Positions 44,934 through 55,385 of a stretch of 64,000 nucleotides of DNA are shown here, piece by piece. The stretch comes from Hirundichthys speculiger. Lineage: Eukaryota; Chordata; Actinopteri; Beloniformes; Exocoetidae. The translations under genes were made by a program, and so were the position numbers. A model generated the notes under the pieces. The model saw nothing but the letters and a program-made list of their open reading frames with translations, searched no databases and was not told the origin of the DNA. Where the stretch lies: NCBI GenBank assembly GCA_018398805.1, contig JAGFBZ010002156.1, positions 62,001 to 126,000 of the forward strand. The letters are read 5' to 3'. Positions within the stretch are counted from its first letter, which is position 1; every line of letters begins with the position of its first letter.

Positions 44934-45467
44934 CTCCTCGAACAGCTCCAGGCTGTACGTGTTGTCGTCGTCCGCGAAGAAGACCACCCCGGAGTCCCGC
45001 CGGTTCCGGTGCTGGCGGAGCCACACGAGAGCCGCGTTCCTCTGCTCAGTGGCGCGCGGCATCCCCGCGCGCTTGAACCTGCGGGGGGTGAACACGTGCA
45101 GGTGCGTGTACGGCACCCCGCACCGGGCCAGGAAGCGCGACACCAGGTCGGTGCGCGCGGTCGAGTCCTCCACCACGATCCAGTGGAACCGGGGCACCTG
45201 GCGGAAGGCGTGGGCCAGCCGGGTCAGCTCCGCCTTCTGCACCGGGCGCGTGTAGGTGGGGGTGATGGCGTAGATGATGGGCAGCGCGGACTGGTTCTGG
45301 GCGCCGCCCGCCCCCGGTGCGCCCATCCGGGCGGCTCGCTGCGCCCTGCCGGTCCGACCCGCCGCCGGGGCCCGGACCGCCCTCTTGCTGTCGATGTCGA
45401 TCATGATGATGACGATGAGGACCCAGGGCAGCAGGATGAAGAACCGGCTGAAAAACACTGATTTCAT
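44934..45467 (-). CDS. b3gat2: B3GAT2 coding exon 1 (galactosylgalactosylxylosylprotein 3-beta-glucuronosyltransferase 2)
   Basis: This first coding exon encodes residues 1-178 of a Golgi type II membrane enzyme that adds glucuronic acid to terminal galactose in HNK-1-type glycans. MKSVFFSRF is followed by the signal-anchor FFILLPWVLIVIIMIDI (about residues 9-25). A basic Ala/Gly/Arg-rich stem with a possible N-glycosylation site NQS (58-60) comes next. The catalytic domain starts IIYAITPTY (64-72), a UDP-binding element, and continues through HWIVVED, RATEQRNAA and the metal-binding DXD motif FADDDNTYSLELF (DDD at 166-168). Start and anchor match vertebrate B3GAT2, not B3GAT1 or B3GAT3. The exon ends GAG|GTACCG in phase 0. 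The open frame runs 16 codons into the intron, which is not protein. The stem appears shorter and more divergent than in mammals. Confidence 0.96.
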
Positions 45468-45960
45468 GGCGACTCTTTAAGTTCTTCCGCTCACTCCATC
45501 ACAAACGGAACAGAACCGGACCGGACGCAACTCCAAAACCCGCTCCCTTAAATCCACGGATCTGATTTTCTACAACAGAGGACGACGAAAACCGGAGTGT
45601 CGGGTCCATTTCAAACTCTGTGTACCGCGTCCCCCGTCCCACCCCTGTCCCGGCGGGACCGCTTCCTCCGAGTCCTCTCTCCTCCCCCGTCCTCCTCCTC
45701 CTCCTCCTCCTCTCTCGGATGGGACTTCTGCTCCTTGCAGTCGCTCCCTCCTCGACCTCGCGCCCCTTTAGGCTCCGTTACATCCCCATGCCTCCTGCGG
45801 AGCTCCGGTGCGCGTCTCTTAGAGGAACGGAACCGAGCGGCGGCGGTCCTGCCGGCAGAGACGCACCGCCGCTGCTGAGCATCACTTGGAGAACGCGGAG
45901 GAGCGCAGCTCCGAGTCTGAGGATAATAAAGCAGGAGGGGAGGAGCAGGTGCTGAGCGGA
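45468..45960 (-). promoter_or_regulatory. b3gat2: GC-rich 5' flank and probable promoter/5' UTR of B3GAT2
   Basis: Immediately upstream of the start codon the sequence turns GC- and CpG-rich compared with its AT-rich surroundings, with a CCTCCTCCTCCTCCTCCTC run near 45690-45712. This is consistent with a CpG-island promoter. I see no clear TATA box at a fixed distance and cannot place the transcription start or any 5' non-coding exon. Confidence 0.55.
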
Positions 45961-46005
45961 GGAGGGGAGCGGGAGAGTGAAGGCGGGAGAGTGAAGGCTG
46001 AGGAG

Positions 46006-46039
46006 GGAGGGAGGGAGGGAGAGACGTCAGGAGAGTGAT

Positions 46040-46070
<31 letters not shown>

Positions 46071-46149
46071 TGGAGAAAGGCTCTGTTGTGCGCATCAGCG
46101 TCCGCTGAGATTTGACCCAGTTGGTAGAGAGACACAGAGAGCCCATGTG

Positions 46150-46188
<39 letters not shown>

Positions 46189-46190
46189 AG
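46006..46190. repeat. GA-rich microsatellite cluster upstream of B3GAT2
   Basis: GGAGGGAGGGAGGGAGAG leads into interrupted (GA)n at about 46038-46070 and a second uninterrupted (GA)n of about 16 units at about 46153-46186. It lies 540-720 bp upstream of the start codon. Confidence 0.93.
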
Positions 46191-46398
46191 CCCCCGCTGC
46201 TCGTGCTGTACATGTCAGGAGAAAACATTTCTAAACAAACACCAGGACTTGATATGACGAGCTGTCTGGCATGAGAAGACATCCGGGACATGGTGAGGGC
46301 GCGCCAGGGGCCCCTGTAGAGCTGCTCATCATAGACTCGGGGCCACGCCCGAACACTTTCAGGGGCTCAGGCCAAGAGAAAAGAGCCTCAGATAAAGA
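46191..46398. other. Upstream flank, no feature seen
   Basis: No recognised feature between the GA cluster and the pentanucleotide tract. Confidence 0.4.
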
Positions 46399-46494
46399 TA
46401 CTAATATAATATAATATAATGTATATAATATAATATAATATAATATAGTATAATATAATATAATATAATATAATATAATATAATATAATATACA
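46399..46494. repeat. (TAATA)n pentanucleotide tract, left part
   Basis: Repeated ATAAT units with a few interruptions (TGTATATAAT, TATAGTATAA). The same repeat resumes at 47876-47900 on the far side of two elements. Confidence 0.9.
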
Positions 46495-46954
46495 TTGTTA
46501 GACATTTTGTTGTATTTTTACAGTAGTTTACTGGCGACATTATTGCCAGTAAGTTACTGTAATTACCACCTTACAGTATTAATCCTGTAATAATGTTTTA
46601 CAGTATATCATCTTTACTGGCTAAAACCAAATAAATAAGAGAATTAAAAGATATAAGTGCAAAGACATGATAAAAATAACTAAACTTATACAATAAATAA
46701 GCTAAAATTTACAATTCTAAAAGACTAAAACTAAACGTTAGACATATAAATTTACCATCACAAAGGCCTACAGTAGCATTACTGTAAATGTCAACAGTAA
46801 TTTACCACAATTTCAAAAAATACAGCAAGTTACTGTAAATAAAGGCACTTTACCCATAATACTATGCAAATTACAGTAACTTGTTGTAATCATATTTACT
46901 GGGCATTTTGTGGTATTTTACTGTAAAAATTACAGCAAAGGCAAACAGTGTAAT
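46495..46954. repeat. Dispersed repeat rich in TTACAGTAA words
   Basis: It contains GACATTTTGTTGTATTTTTA near the left and GGCATTTTGTGGTATTTTAC near the right as direct copies, with many ACTGTAAA and TTACAGTAA words between. It ends TACAGCAAAGGCAAACAGTG. Text of this type is common in teleosts. No ends or target duplication can be fixed. Confidence 0.55.
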
Positions 46955-47872
46955 TAGGGCTGGGCAATGATTCATATTTTTAATCGCGATTAATCGCATT
47001 ATTTCCCTGATTAATCACGATTAATCGCATACGCATAATCAAATAATGAATTCAAAAGTAGTGTAAAATACACTTTTATTTAAATGTTCTGCTGCCATAT
47101 GAACTAAAGTGTCATAACATTTGTTGTTCAAACACTTTTAACATCAGCACTTGTCAGTAACACACATTTAGTGTAAATCTCATCTTGAAAAATGTAAAAT
47201 AAAATAAAGCTTATTGCCACTGCCAGAGCATTAATGTCATCCTGTTTTTTTTTTTCAATGAAAAATAAAAAAAAAGTCTACCAACAAAATCCTGAGCCAC
47301 AATCAGAACATTAAAACAGGTAATTTCTGAGGTAAGAGCAGAAACTTTTAACGAGGAGTTCAACTTGTCAGTTGTTACAAATAACCTTGTTTCTGTTGAA
47401 TCCTCCGTCTGGGAGAACTTTAAAATGAAAATGTCCATGTTAAAGTTCAGGAACTTTACCAATCCGTGTATCATTCATTCTTTCCATTTTCAATTGTCAA
47501 TCAAAAAAAAAAAAATCTAAAAAGTGACATTTTATTACATTTTTTGTTTTTTAATCTAACACAAAAAAATGAAAAAATGCCTGTTTTTTTTTATATTTCA
47601 ATTTTAGACTTGGATTTTTCAGACAGAATTGTTAATATTGCTAACTGAGTTGCTACCTGAACTGTAAAATTTTTTTTACCGTTTTTTACCGTTCTCCATG
47701 TCTGTTTTAGCTTCTCCTTATGTTGACTGTTTTCCGGTTTGCAGCAGCCAGTAACAGACTTTTCAAAACAAAAGCATGTGACCAACATGCGTTAACGCGC
47801 GAGAAAATAAATGTTGGCATTAATAAATTAATGCGTTAACGCGGTGATAACGCATTAACTTGCCCAGCCCTA
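46955..47872 (+). mobile_element. Family A hAT-type element in the upstream flank
   Basis: It starts TAGGGCTGGGCAATGATTCA and ends AACTTGCCCAGCCCTA. Flanks AGTGTAAT and AATAAAAT match at only 5 of 8, so a clean target duplication is not seen. The shared minus-strand frame (47211-47474) with FSQTEDSTETRLFVTTDK is present. It lacks the CTAGATGGAGCC block but keeps the GTTCTCCATGTCTGTTTTAG block. Confidence 0.85.
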
Positions 47873-47901
47873 AATAAAATATAATATAATATAATATAAT
47901 A
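47873..47901. repeat. (TAATA)n pentanucleotide tract, right part
   Basis: ATAAAATATAATATAATATA continues the pentanucleotide seen at 46399-46494. Confidence 0.85.
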
Positions 47902-49074
47902 CTTAAAAAACACAGTCATTAATTTCTGCAATCATCAGATTTTTTCTAAAAGAAACAAACAAGCATAAATTAGTTGTAAAATTACGAATTTTGCCAAATA
48001 TATTGATTTGGCAAAATATATCAGTTTTATTTAATATATTAAATATATTTAATAAAATCGCAGACTGATATTGCAATTTTTCGTAGTAAAATATCACAAC
48101 TTTTTAAACATAAAATTGTAATAAAATTGTAAAGTGCAGCTGAACGGTCTTGCTCACACAGAGTTAGTTAAAGTTGTATGCTGCTGTCTGTAAGAGGCCG
48201 TATTGTCCTAATCCTTAAAAAAAGAAGAGGGTTTAAGGCGTCTGTGGTCAATATTGTGGTTCTGTTTAAGGTTCTGATTAAGTCTGGGAGCGTCCTCGGC
48301 TACTGATGTCCTCCACGCCAGCCCAGAAGCTAATCACTGATGCTTAATTACCCACAACATGGATCAGGGGGATCTGCTGGGAGTAAAAGTGAGGATAAAT
48401 CACTGAGCTAAGCTGATAGATCTGGTTCACACCAAACTAATTGCAGGCCAACAAACCCGATGACTTCACAGGATGAAAGCACCTTTGATTGTCCGGACTA
48501 GATAACATCCTGCGAGTATTTATTTTAGAAAGCACCAGTAATGTTTCAGCGCTACGCTTTGCTTATTGAGACTTATTGGGGATATTTTCCTCATAAAAAA
48601 AAAATAACTTTAGAAAGCTAAAACAATTTCATGCCCAGTGATTTTGGTGAAAACCAAATAATAGGCCTATTCCATCATAAATCACTTCCAACAGGCCGAT
48701 GTGATGATAGTAAGTGGTTTAATGGGCTCTGCTCCAGAACTGGTAGCTGTGATTCTTCATACTTGATTGCTCGCTGTTCCATCTGTTCACACACACCCCC
48801 AATTTGGAAATGAAAGAGAATTTATCAGGCAAAGATGTCACTTTACACCAGCAGAGAGCTGTGATTAAAGCCCGACGTTATTAGCAGCCAACACAGAAAC
48901 GAGACTGTGCTTTCATTCTTAATGTCGTGACGGATGAGTCGCAGAGTCCTTCTAAAGATGCAAACTTGAATCTGATATTATTTTAGATGATCTTATCTGT
49001 TGTAAATGTTACAGCAAATCTGTCAGAAATGCTTTAAAATCAGGGGATTTGATGCCGTGACACAAGAGAACAAG
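47902..49074. other. Unassigned upstream intergenic sequence
   Basis: No element ends, exons or arrays recognised in about 1.2 kb. Confidence 0.45.
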
Positions 49075-50255
49075 ATTCAAGGTGCTTTACATAAAACAGT
49101 AGAGGGATCACAGAAAACATTACGCAATAAAGAGTGGATTAAAAACAGAAACAAAATTTTTAAAGAAATAAAATAAAATGAAATATAAAAAAAGTTGAAA
49201 AAATGCAAGAAATAAAAGTTAATTATCAGTTGTTTTAATAAAAGGTGGCAAATCGAAAAGTTTTTAACCTTGATTTAAAAGTGCTGAGTCAGCAGACCTG
49301 CAGGTTTCTGGGAGTTTGTTCCACATGTGAGGAGCATAAAAACTGAACGCTGCCTCTCCGTGTTTGGTTCTGACTCTGGGAACAGAAAGTAGACTTGACC
49401 CTGATGACCTGAAGGATCTGGTGGGTTCAGAACCAACCAATGTGTTTGGTCCTAAACCATTCAGTGCTTCGTGAACTAAGACGTCAGGTCTTTGACAAAC
49501 AGGAAGCCAGTGTAAAGATCTGAGGACTGGAGTTATAAGATCCACTTTCCTGGTGTTAGTGAGGACTGGAGCAGCTGCAGACACCAGTCCTTTAATCCTG
49601 GAAATGGAAATGTTCTTTAAGTGATAATAACCTTCAACCTTTCTTCCTCGACTCCAAAAATGATTATTTCAGTTTTGTCTTAATTTAACTTAAATAACTT
49701 CTGACACATCCAGTCTCTAATTTGAACAATGAATCTGTTCCTGTAGAGATTTCTGGTCTTTCATAAGACATCATAAAAAACATGTCAATTTATGGTCTTA
49801 AATATAAAGAAAAAGATAATATAAAGATATACAGTGAGTGTGATTTATTTACAGTGCAAGAAATTAAGTAATTTGTTGTACAAATGCCAACAAATGGTCG
49901 CTGCTTGTCATTCGACTTTGCATTCAAAATCAGCGATGGACTGAAATCGTGCATGAGACGTGCATGAGACAGTATATATACAGTGGTACCTCTACTTACG
50001 AAATTAATTGGTTCTGGAAATAGTCTCGTAACCTGAAAATTTCGTAAGTAGAGACGTGTTTTCCATGTAAATGCCCTAATCCGTTCCAAGCCCCCCAAAA
50101 TTCGAACAAATTTTTTAAATAAATTATAAATAATACATGAAATGACATGAAAACTTGTAAGAAATACATGTTAGAACTAAAAAAGCACTCAGAGAGCCAT
50201 GTAGATGTTGAACAGCAGAGGCCCCAAAATGGAGCCTTGAGGAACTCCACAGGTT
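49075..50255 (-). mobile_element. L2-like LINE fragment (reverse transcriptase end to 3' tail)
   Basis: On the minus strand the right end encodes GVPQGSILGPLLFNIYMAL (about 50195-50252), the classic non-LTR reverse transcriptase motif. Further along, 49264-49584 encodes LITPVLRSLHWLPVCQRPD, HGEAAFSFYAPHMWNKLPET and CRSA, the C-terminal region of L2/Rex-type elements. The 3' tail contains the reverse of TTCAAGGTGCTTTACATAAA. Between the two coding parts the frame is lost and an unrelated fragment (49975-50110) intrudes. There is no YxDD region, so it is a dead, 5'-truncated copy. Confidence 0.8.
49975..50110. repeat. CAGTGGTACCTCTACTTACGA-type fragment inside the LINE
   Basis: It begins ATACAGTGGTACCTCTACTT, and a partly inverted stretch (TACTTACGAAATTA versus AAATTTCGTAAGTAGAGA) follows within 70 bp. 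A widely dispersed teleost DNA element begins this way, but only one end is seen. Confidence 0.55.
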
Positions 50256-51878
50256 ATTTTAGTTTGCTCAGATTTTAGGACATTTTAGGACATCAAGTCA
50301 AAGTTGTAATTTTAAGTTGACGAAGTCGTGATTTTGCAAATTTCATGACTTTATGGGCTTTTCAAAATGCTGTGATTTGGGCTAGGGTTAGGGCATAATA
50401 TAGAGGCTACAGTCCTCACAACTCTACAAAAATTCCTGGTTTTGGTGACATAAAGTCATAATTCTATCTCATGAAGTCACAATTTTGACCCAAAAAAGTT
50501 GCGATTTATACAATAAAAAGCGGCGACAATACAAGATTAGTGATTTTACAATGAAATACAGTATATGATTTTTGAACAGAAAGTTGCAAGTAAGTGTTCA
50601 AGTTTGGTTTTTATGTGAAAAAGTTGTGATTTTGCACAAATCAGCATTTTAGAAAAATAATAAGTGAAAGTCACAATTTTATGGCAAAAAAAAGTCTGGT
50701 TTTTTTTTCAAAAAAATGTCAAGGTGTCTCTATGATTGCATGGTTGTAGAAATAAATATAATTAAAACAAGCAGTACTGCAGCTATATTATATATTATTA
50801 TATTAAATTCTTAATAAGTGTATTTGAACCAAGTGTACTCTTCTTGGTCTGAGCACCTGCCAACAAACGTTCACGGCTCTGATCCTTCTATTCCTGCTCA
50901 TCACGCAGGTCAAGTCCTGACTGTCTTAAATGTCAAGCGTTGTACGGTCTTTTCTCCGTGAGCGTCTCCTGTTACACTGTCACGCCTGTCAATCATTTAT
51001 CAAACTGTCTCTCCAGTCGCCCGTCGTCACCTTAGAAATGCTTTTTCACTGACTGTGTGCCAGTTGTAGGTCTATACGTGTTTAATTATATATAATTATT
51101 ACGGATAATGTCCGTATATATATCACAGAGATCACAAGAGTTTTATCAATTTTAAAACATTGTTTTATAATTAGCCCAAAATGTTGTTAACGCAAAGTGC
51201 TTTCTTTGCAAATTAAATGTAATTTAAAGTAACTAGAGCTTTGTAAAATCAAGGAAGAGAGAGTGGAGATGCAATTAAATTTTTAATGTTCATAATTAGT
51301 GTCTAAAACTAGACAAAGAAGCCTAAAGGAGCAAAAGAGCAGACTGGGACTCGATAACAACTCCAAGGGTGGAATAAACAAATAATAATTCTCTAAATTC
51401 ACTAATTTTTAGAGCTCCTGCAGAGAAACAGATAAAACAGATAGACATTAAAAAGAAAAAAGAAGAGCCAAATCCATCACCCATCATGAGCTGTGTTGAC
51501 TGCAGCCTTGAAGATGTACGAGATGTGAGGATTTACTTTTATTCCCTCGTCATGTCAAACGTCAGGACTGTCAGACACGCAGGGTGATGACACACGATGA
51601 TGTGGAGGCCTGAGTGTTACGAACACACGGAAATACACATGAGAGTCGACAGACGAGACTGCAGACAAATGTCACCCTTTGACAAAATAAACACGATGCA
51701 ACAAAATGCTTTCAAAACTCTTCTTCTAACAGAAGAGAAAACAAAAAAAAATTGAATCCATGGCTCTGTTCAGACAGCCAGATCTTTATTAGTGCCTTTA
51801 TTTCACCTCGCTGTGCTGTGGTGAAAGGTGGAATGACATAACTTTTTATTCTGCTGCTAGATCACCTTGGTAGGTAGG
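50256..51878. other. Unassigned upstream intergenic sequence
   Basis: From 50290 to 50700 there are loosely repeated words of the AAAGTCACAATTTTA type. The rest is featureless AT-rich DNA. Confidence 0.45.
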
Positions 51879-52970
51879 AACAGAGGTGTAACAGAGGCAT
51901 AACAGTGGTGTAACAGAGATGTAACAGATGCGTAACAGAGGTTTAACAAAGGGGGAACAGATGAGTAACAGAGATGTAACAGAGTAATAACAGAAGTGTA
52001 ACAGAGATGTAACAGATGCGTAACAGATGAGTAACAGAGATGTAACAGATGCGTAACATGCGTAACAGGGGAGAGTAACAGAGGCGTAAAGGATGCGTAA
52101 CAGAGATATAACAGATGCGTAACAGAGATGTAACAGATGCGTAATAGAGAAGTAACAGATGAACAGATGAGAAACAAAGGTGTAACAGATGCGTAACGAC
52201 GTAACAGATGAGTAACAGAGGTGGTAACAGAGATGTAACAGAGGCGTAACAGATGAGTAACAGAGATGTTAAAGAGGCATAACAGAGATGTGACAGAGGA
52301 GTAACAGAAGAGTAACAGAAGCATAACAGAGATGTAACAGGCGTAACAGGGTTGTAACAAAGGGGAACAGGTGAGTAACAGAGATGTAACAGAGGCATAA
52401 CAGATGAGTAACAGAGGCGTAACAGAGATGTTACAGAGGCATAACAGAGATGTGACAGAAGAGTAACAGAAGAGTAACAGAAGCATAACAGAGATGTAAC
52501 AGAGGCGTAACAGGGTTGTAACAAAGGGGGAACAGGTGAGTAACAGAGATGTAACAGAGGCATAACAGAGATGTAACAGAGATGTAACAGATGCATAACA
52601 GATGAGTAACAGAGATGTAACAGATACGTAACATGCGTAACAGAGGTGTAACAGAGGCGTAACAGGGGAGTAACAGAGGCGTAAAGGATGCGTAACAGAG
52701 ATGCAACAGATGCGTAACAGAGATGTAACAGATGTGTAACAGAGGCATAACAGATGAGTAACAGAGCTGTGACAGGGGAGTAACAGATGTGTAACAGAGG
52801 CATAACAGATGAGTAACAGAAGCGTAACAGAGGCGTAACAGAGATGTAACAGTGGCGTAACAGAGGCATAACAGAGATGTAACAGAGATGTAACAGAGGC
52901 GTAACAGAGGTGTAACAGGTGCGTAACAGATGAGTAACAGAAGCGTAACAGAGATGTAACAGAATGGGGA
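51879..52970. repeat. 11-bp minisatellite (GTAACAGAGAT)n, about 100 units
   Basis: Units GTAACAGAGAT, GTAACAGAGGC and GTAACAGATGC are mixed. Larger blocks are duplicated: one with AACAGGGTTGTAACAAAGG recurs about 165 bp apart (52340 and 52510), and one with GGCGTAAAGGATGCGTAACA recurs about 590 bp apart (52085 and 52678). Long minus-strand frames (CYISVTPLLRL type) arise because the unit has no stop in that strand. They are not genes. Confidence 0.95.
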
Positions 52971-53075
52971 CATCAGTTCTTCTAGATGCACTTCCACAGA
53001 GTTTTTAAAGGGACTCGGTTTGATGCTCCAGTTGCCTCTTCAGCTAAACATGGATCCTCTGTGGATGTAGGCTGC

Positions 53076-53420
53076 TCCAGATCCTTCTGTCTCTTCATGT
53101 AAACCCAGACTGACTCAAAGATGCTGAGATCAGGGGAGTGTTGAGACCAAACCATCATTTACTCTTGGTTCTGTTTTACACTGAAGATGGTTCCTGATGA
53201 CCTCATCAATGGTTTAACCTGATGGGTAAGTATCTGCTTGTCTTTCTCACAACAACATTAATCCTGTCTCAATCCCCAACTCCATTTGGACAAATAATTC
53301 CTAAACTGCACCGTGCTTCACTGTTGCCTGCAGACTCTCATTATTGTACCAGTCTCTGTCTTGGAACAGCATCTTTGAATGCTTTGAAGTCTTTCTCAGA
53401 TGCAGCAGAACTACCTCATG
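53076..53420 (-). pseudogene. Tc1-like transposase fossil
   Basis: On the minus strand the left part encodes WSQHSPDLSIFESVWVYMKR then QKDLEQPTSTED, matching the Tc1 motif WPxQSPDLNxIExxW around the second catalytic aspartate. To its right (earlier in the protein) LQATVKHG precedes a broken CPNGVGDL-like segment, as in TVKHGGGSxxVWGC. Stops and frameshifts separate the pieces, and no terminal repeats are visible. Confidence 0.75.
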
Positions 53421-53629
53421 TCTTGTTGCTGAGCTCAGTCTTGCCAGGATGTGTGACCTCTGACAGGAGACGACCTCACCTGGCTGTTCGCCAGTCAGTT
53501 TTAAGCCTCCAACGCAGCTGTTTCTGTTTCAGTTCATGACTGGGTTTCAACTGAGCGTCACGAGCACATACTTGGTATAACCAAGGGGATACTTTGTCCT
53601 TACTGGTTTGATGCAAACAGGAAGTATTA

Positions 53630-53820
53630 AAAAAGTAGCAGTTCCTCAACTGACCTCTAGGGGCCCCAACAGTGAGCCAGCCTCCTTTGACCTCCATCTT
53701 AAAATGTTCAACTTTACAGCCGAAATAAAACATATTTACAGCCTGTTACAGAAACCAGTTTTGGTCTCTAAAGTTAGCATTTGTAATCATGGCAACTGTA
53801 CAGGGTGTGAATGTTTTTGT
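53630..53820 (+). repeat. Dispersed repeat family E copy
   Basis: GCAGTTCCTCAACTGACCTC, TTTGACCTCCATCTTAAAAT, CCGAAATAAAACATATTTAC, GAAACCAGTTTTGGTCTCTA and GGCAACTGTACAGGGTGTGA give the longest version of the family in the window. No terminal repeats found. Confidence 0.7.
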
Positions 53821-54369
53821 CCATCATCGGGTGAAATTATATAAGACAACATATTTAAGTATAATTAGGGAGTGTTTTTTTGATTGACAGTTGCCGTTAC
53901 CAGTGGTTAGCTGTCATCATTTTAGCCACCTACTGCTTAGCACTGTCTGGACTTGGCTTCTGAGCTGTGAATAAAAACCCAATGGAGCATGCTCACTTTA
54001 ATTTTAAGGGTTTGTTTGTGTGCTGTTAACTGTACTAAGAGATGGTTGCAACCGGTTCCTGGTTGGCCCAGAAGACTTTAAAGGTGAAGCAAAGCAGCCT
54101 GAAGCAGCTAGCTGCTGCTAAGGGTCAACTGGAGGTCACCAGCTGGGCAGTTCCATCAGCTTCTACCTCTTCCAGTAGTTGGGTCATCCAGTCAAGAGAC
54201 TTTTGCCTCGGATCCACATCAGGACTCTTCTAAGTTGACTTACTGGACCACTAACCAACAACAACAACCAACAAACACTGCCAGAGATGAAACGAGAAGT
54301 AGTGGAGGTCCACTGGGACCAGTGTATGACTCATGACCTGTCAGGAGGCTTCCATGATCTGGAGGAGTC
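53821..54369. other. Unassigned upstream intergenic sequence
   Basis: No recognised feature. Confidence 0.4.
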
Positions 54370-55205
54370 TGAAACTGGTCTGCAACTGGGTGGAAACTGG
54401 TCTGTAACTGGCCTGCAACTGGTCTGCAAACTATCCTGCAACTGGTCTGCAGCTGGCCAGGACTGGACTGTAACTGGTCTGCAGGTGTTCTGTGAGCTAT
54501 CCTGCAACTGGTCTGTAAACTATCCTGCAACTGGTCTGCAACTGATCTGCAACTGGTCTGCAACTGGCTGGGACTGGACTGTAACTGGTCTGCAGGTGTT
54601 CTGTGAGCTATCCTGCAACTGGTCTGTAAACTATCCTGCAACTGGTCTGCAGCTAGCCTGTAACTGGTCTGCAAACTATCCTGCAACTGGTCTGCAAACT
54701 ATCCTGCAACTGGTCTGCAAACTATCCTGCAACTGGTCTGCAACTGGCCAGCAACTGGTCTGCAACTGGTCTGCAAACTATCCTGCAACTGGTCTGCAAA
54801 CTATCCTGCAACTGGTCTGCAACTGGCCAGCAACTGGTCTGCAACTGGCCTGCAACTGGCCAGCAACTGGTCTGCAAACTATCCTGCAACTGGTCTGCAA
54901 CTGGCCTGCAACTGGTCTGCAACTGGCCAGCAACTGGTCAGCAACTGGCCAGCAACTGGTCTGCAACTGGCCTGCAACTGGTCTGCAAACTATCCTGCAA
55001 CTGGCCAGCAACTGGTCTGCAACTGTTCGGCAACTGGACTGCAACTGGCCAGCAACTGGTCTGCAAACTCACCTGCAACTGGTCGGCAACTGGTCTGCAA
55101 CTGGCCAGCAACTGGTCTGCAAACTCACCTGCAACTGGTCGGCAACTGGTCTGCAACTGGCCAGCAACTGGTCTGCAAACTCACCTGCAACTGGTCTGCC
55201 ACTGG
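54370..55205. repeat. 11/12-bp minisatellite (CTGCAACTGGT)n, about 75 units
   Basis: Units CTGCAACTGGT, CTGCAACTGGC and CAGCAACTGGT, with a 12-bp variant CTGCAAACTATC at intervals. Early units are more diverged (CTGTAACTGG, GGACTGGACTG). A block with GTCTGCAGGTGTTCTGTGAG is duplicated about 115 bp apart near 54480 and 54590. A 318-codon plus-strand frame (54287-55243) with 11-residue periodicity is a by-product. Confidence 0.95.
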
Positions 55206-55264
55206 TCTGTCCTTGTCAGCGGCAGGCTGAGCGAAGACGGTGATTCCCATCAGAGCTTCTGGTT

Positions 55265-55385
55265 TTAGTTCTGGCAGCACTCGTTTCAGATGTTGTTTCA
55301 GGTGCGGCTTTTCAAATGAGGATGTTTGGACAATGTGATCAGAATTAATATAAAGTAAAACTAATAAGTATCACAGATTAGAGTA
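55265..55385 (-). repeat. Dispersed repeat family F copy
   Basis: TTCTGGCAGCACTCGTTTCA, TTTCAAATGAGGATGTTTGG and ACAATGTGATCAGAATTAAT then ATAAAGTAAAACTAATAAGT match the rejoined copy around 31590-32165 and the pieces at 5130, 13100 and 26925. Confidence 0.6.

Noticed and set aside
45611..46291. 226-codon minus-strand frame and a 150-codon plus-strand frame (45009-45461) around exon 1
   Set aside because: The first is GC- and GA-repeat-rich upstream sequence; the second is the antisense of B3GAT2 exon 1.
46955..47872. Perfect 8-bp target duplication for the upstream family A copy
   Set aside because: The flanks match at only 5 of 8 bases, so I claim the element but not the duplication.
51943..52997. 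Minus-strand frames of 188-308 codons with CYISVTPLL repeats
   Set aside because: By-product of the 11-bp minisatellite; hydrophobic appearance comes from the repeated triplets.
54287..55243. 318-codon plus-strand frame
   Set aside because: By-product of the 11/12-bp minisatellite; 11-residue periodicity follows from unit length.
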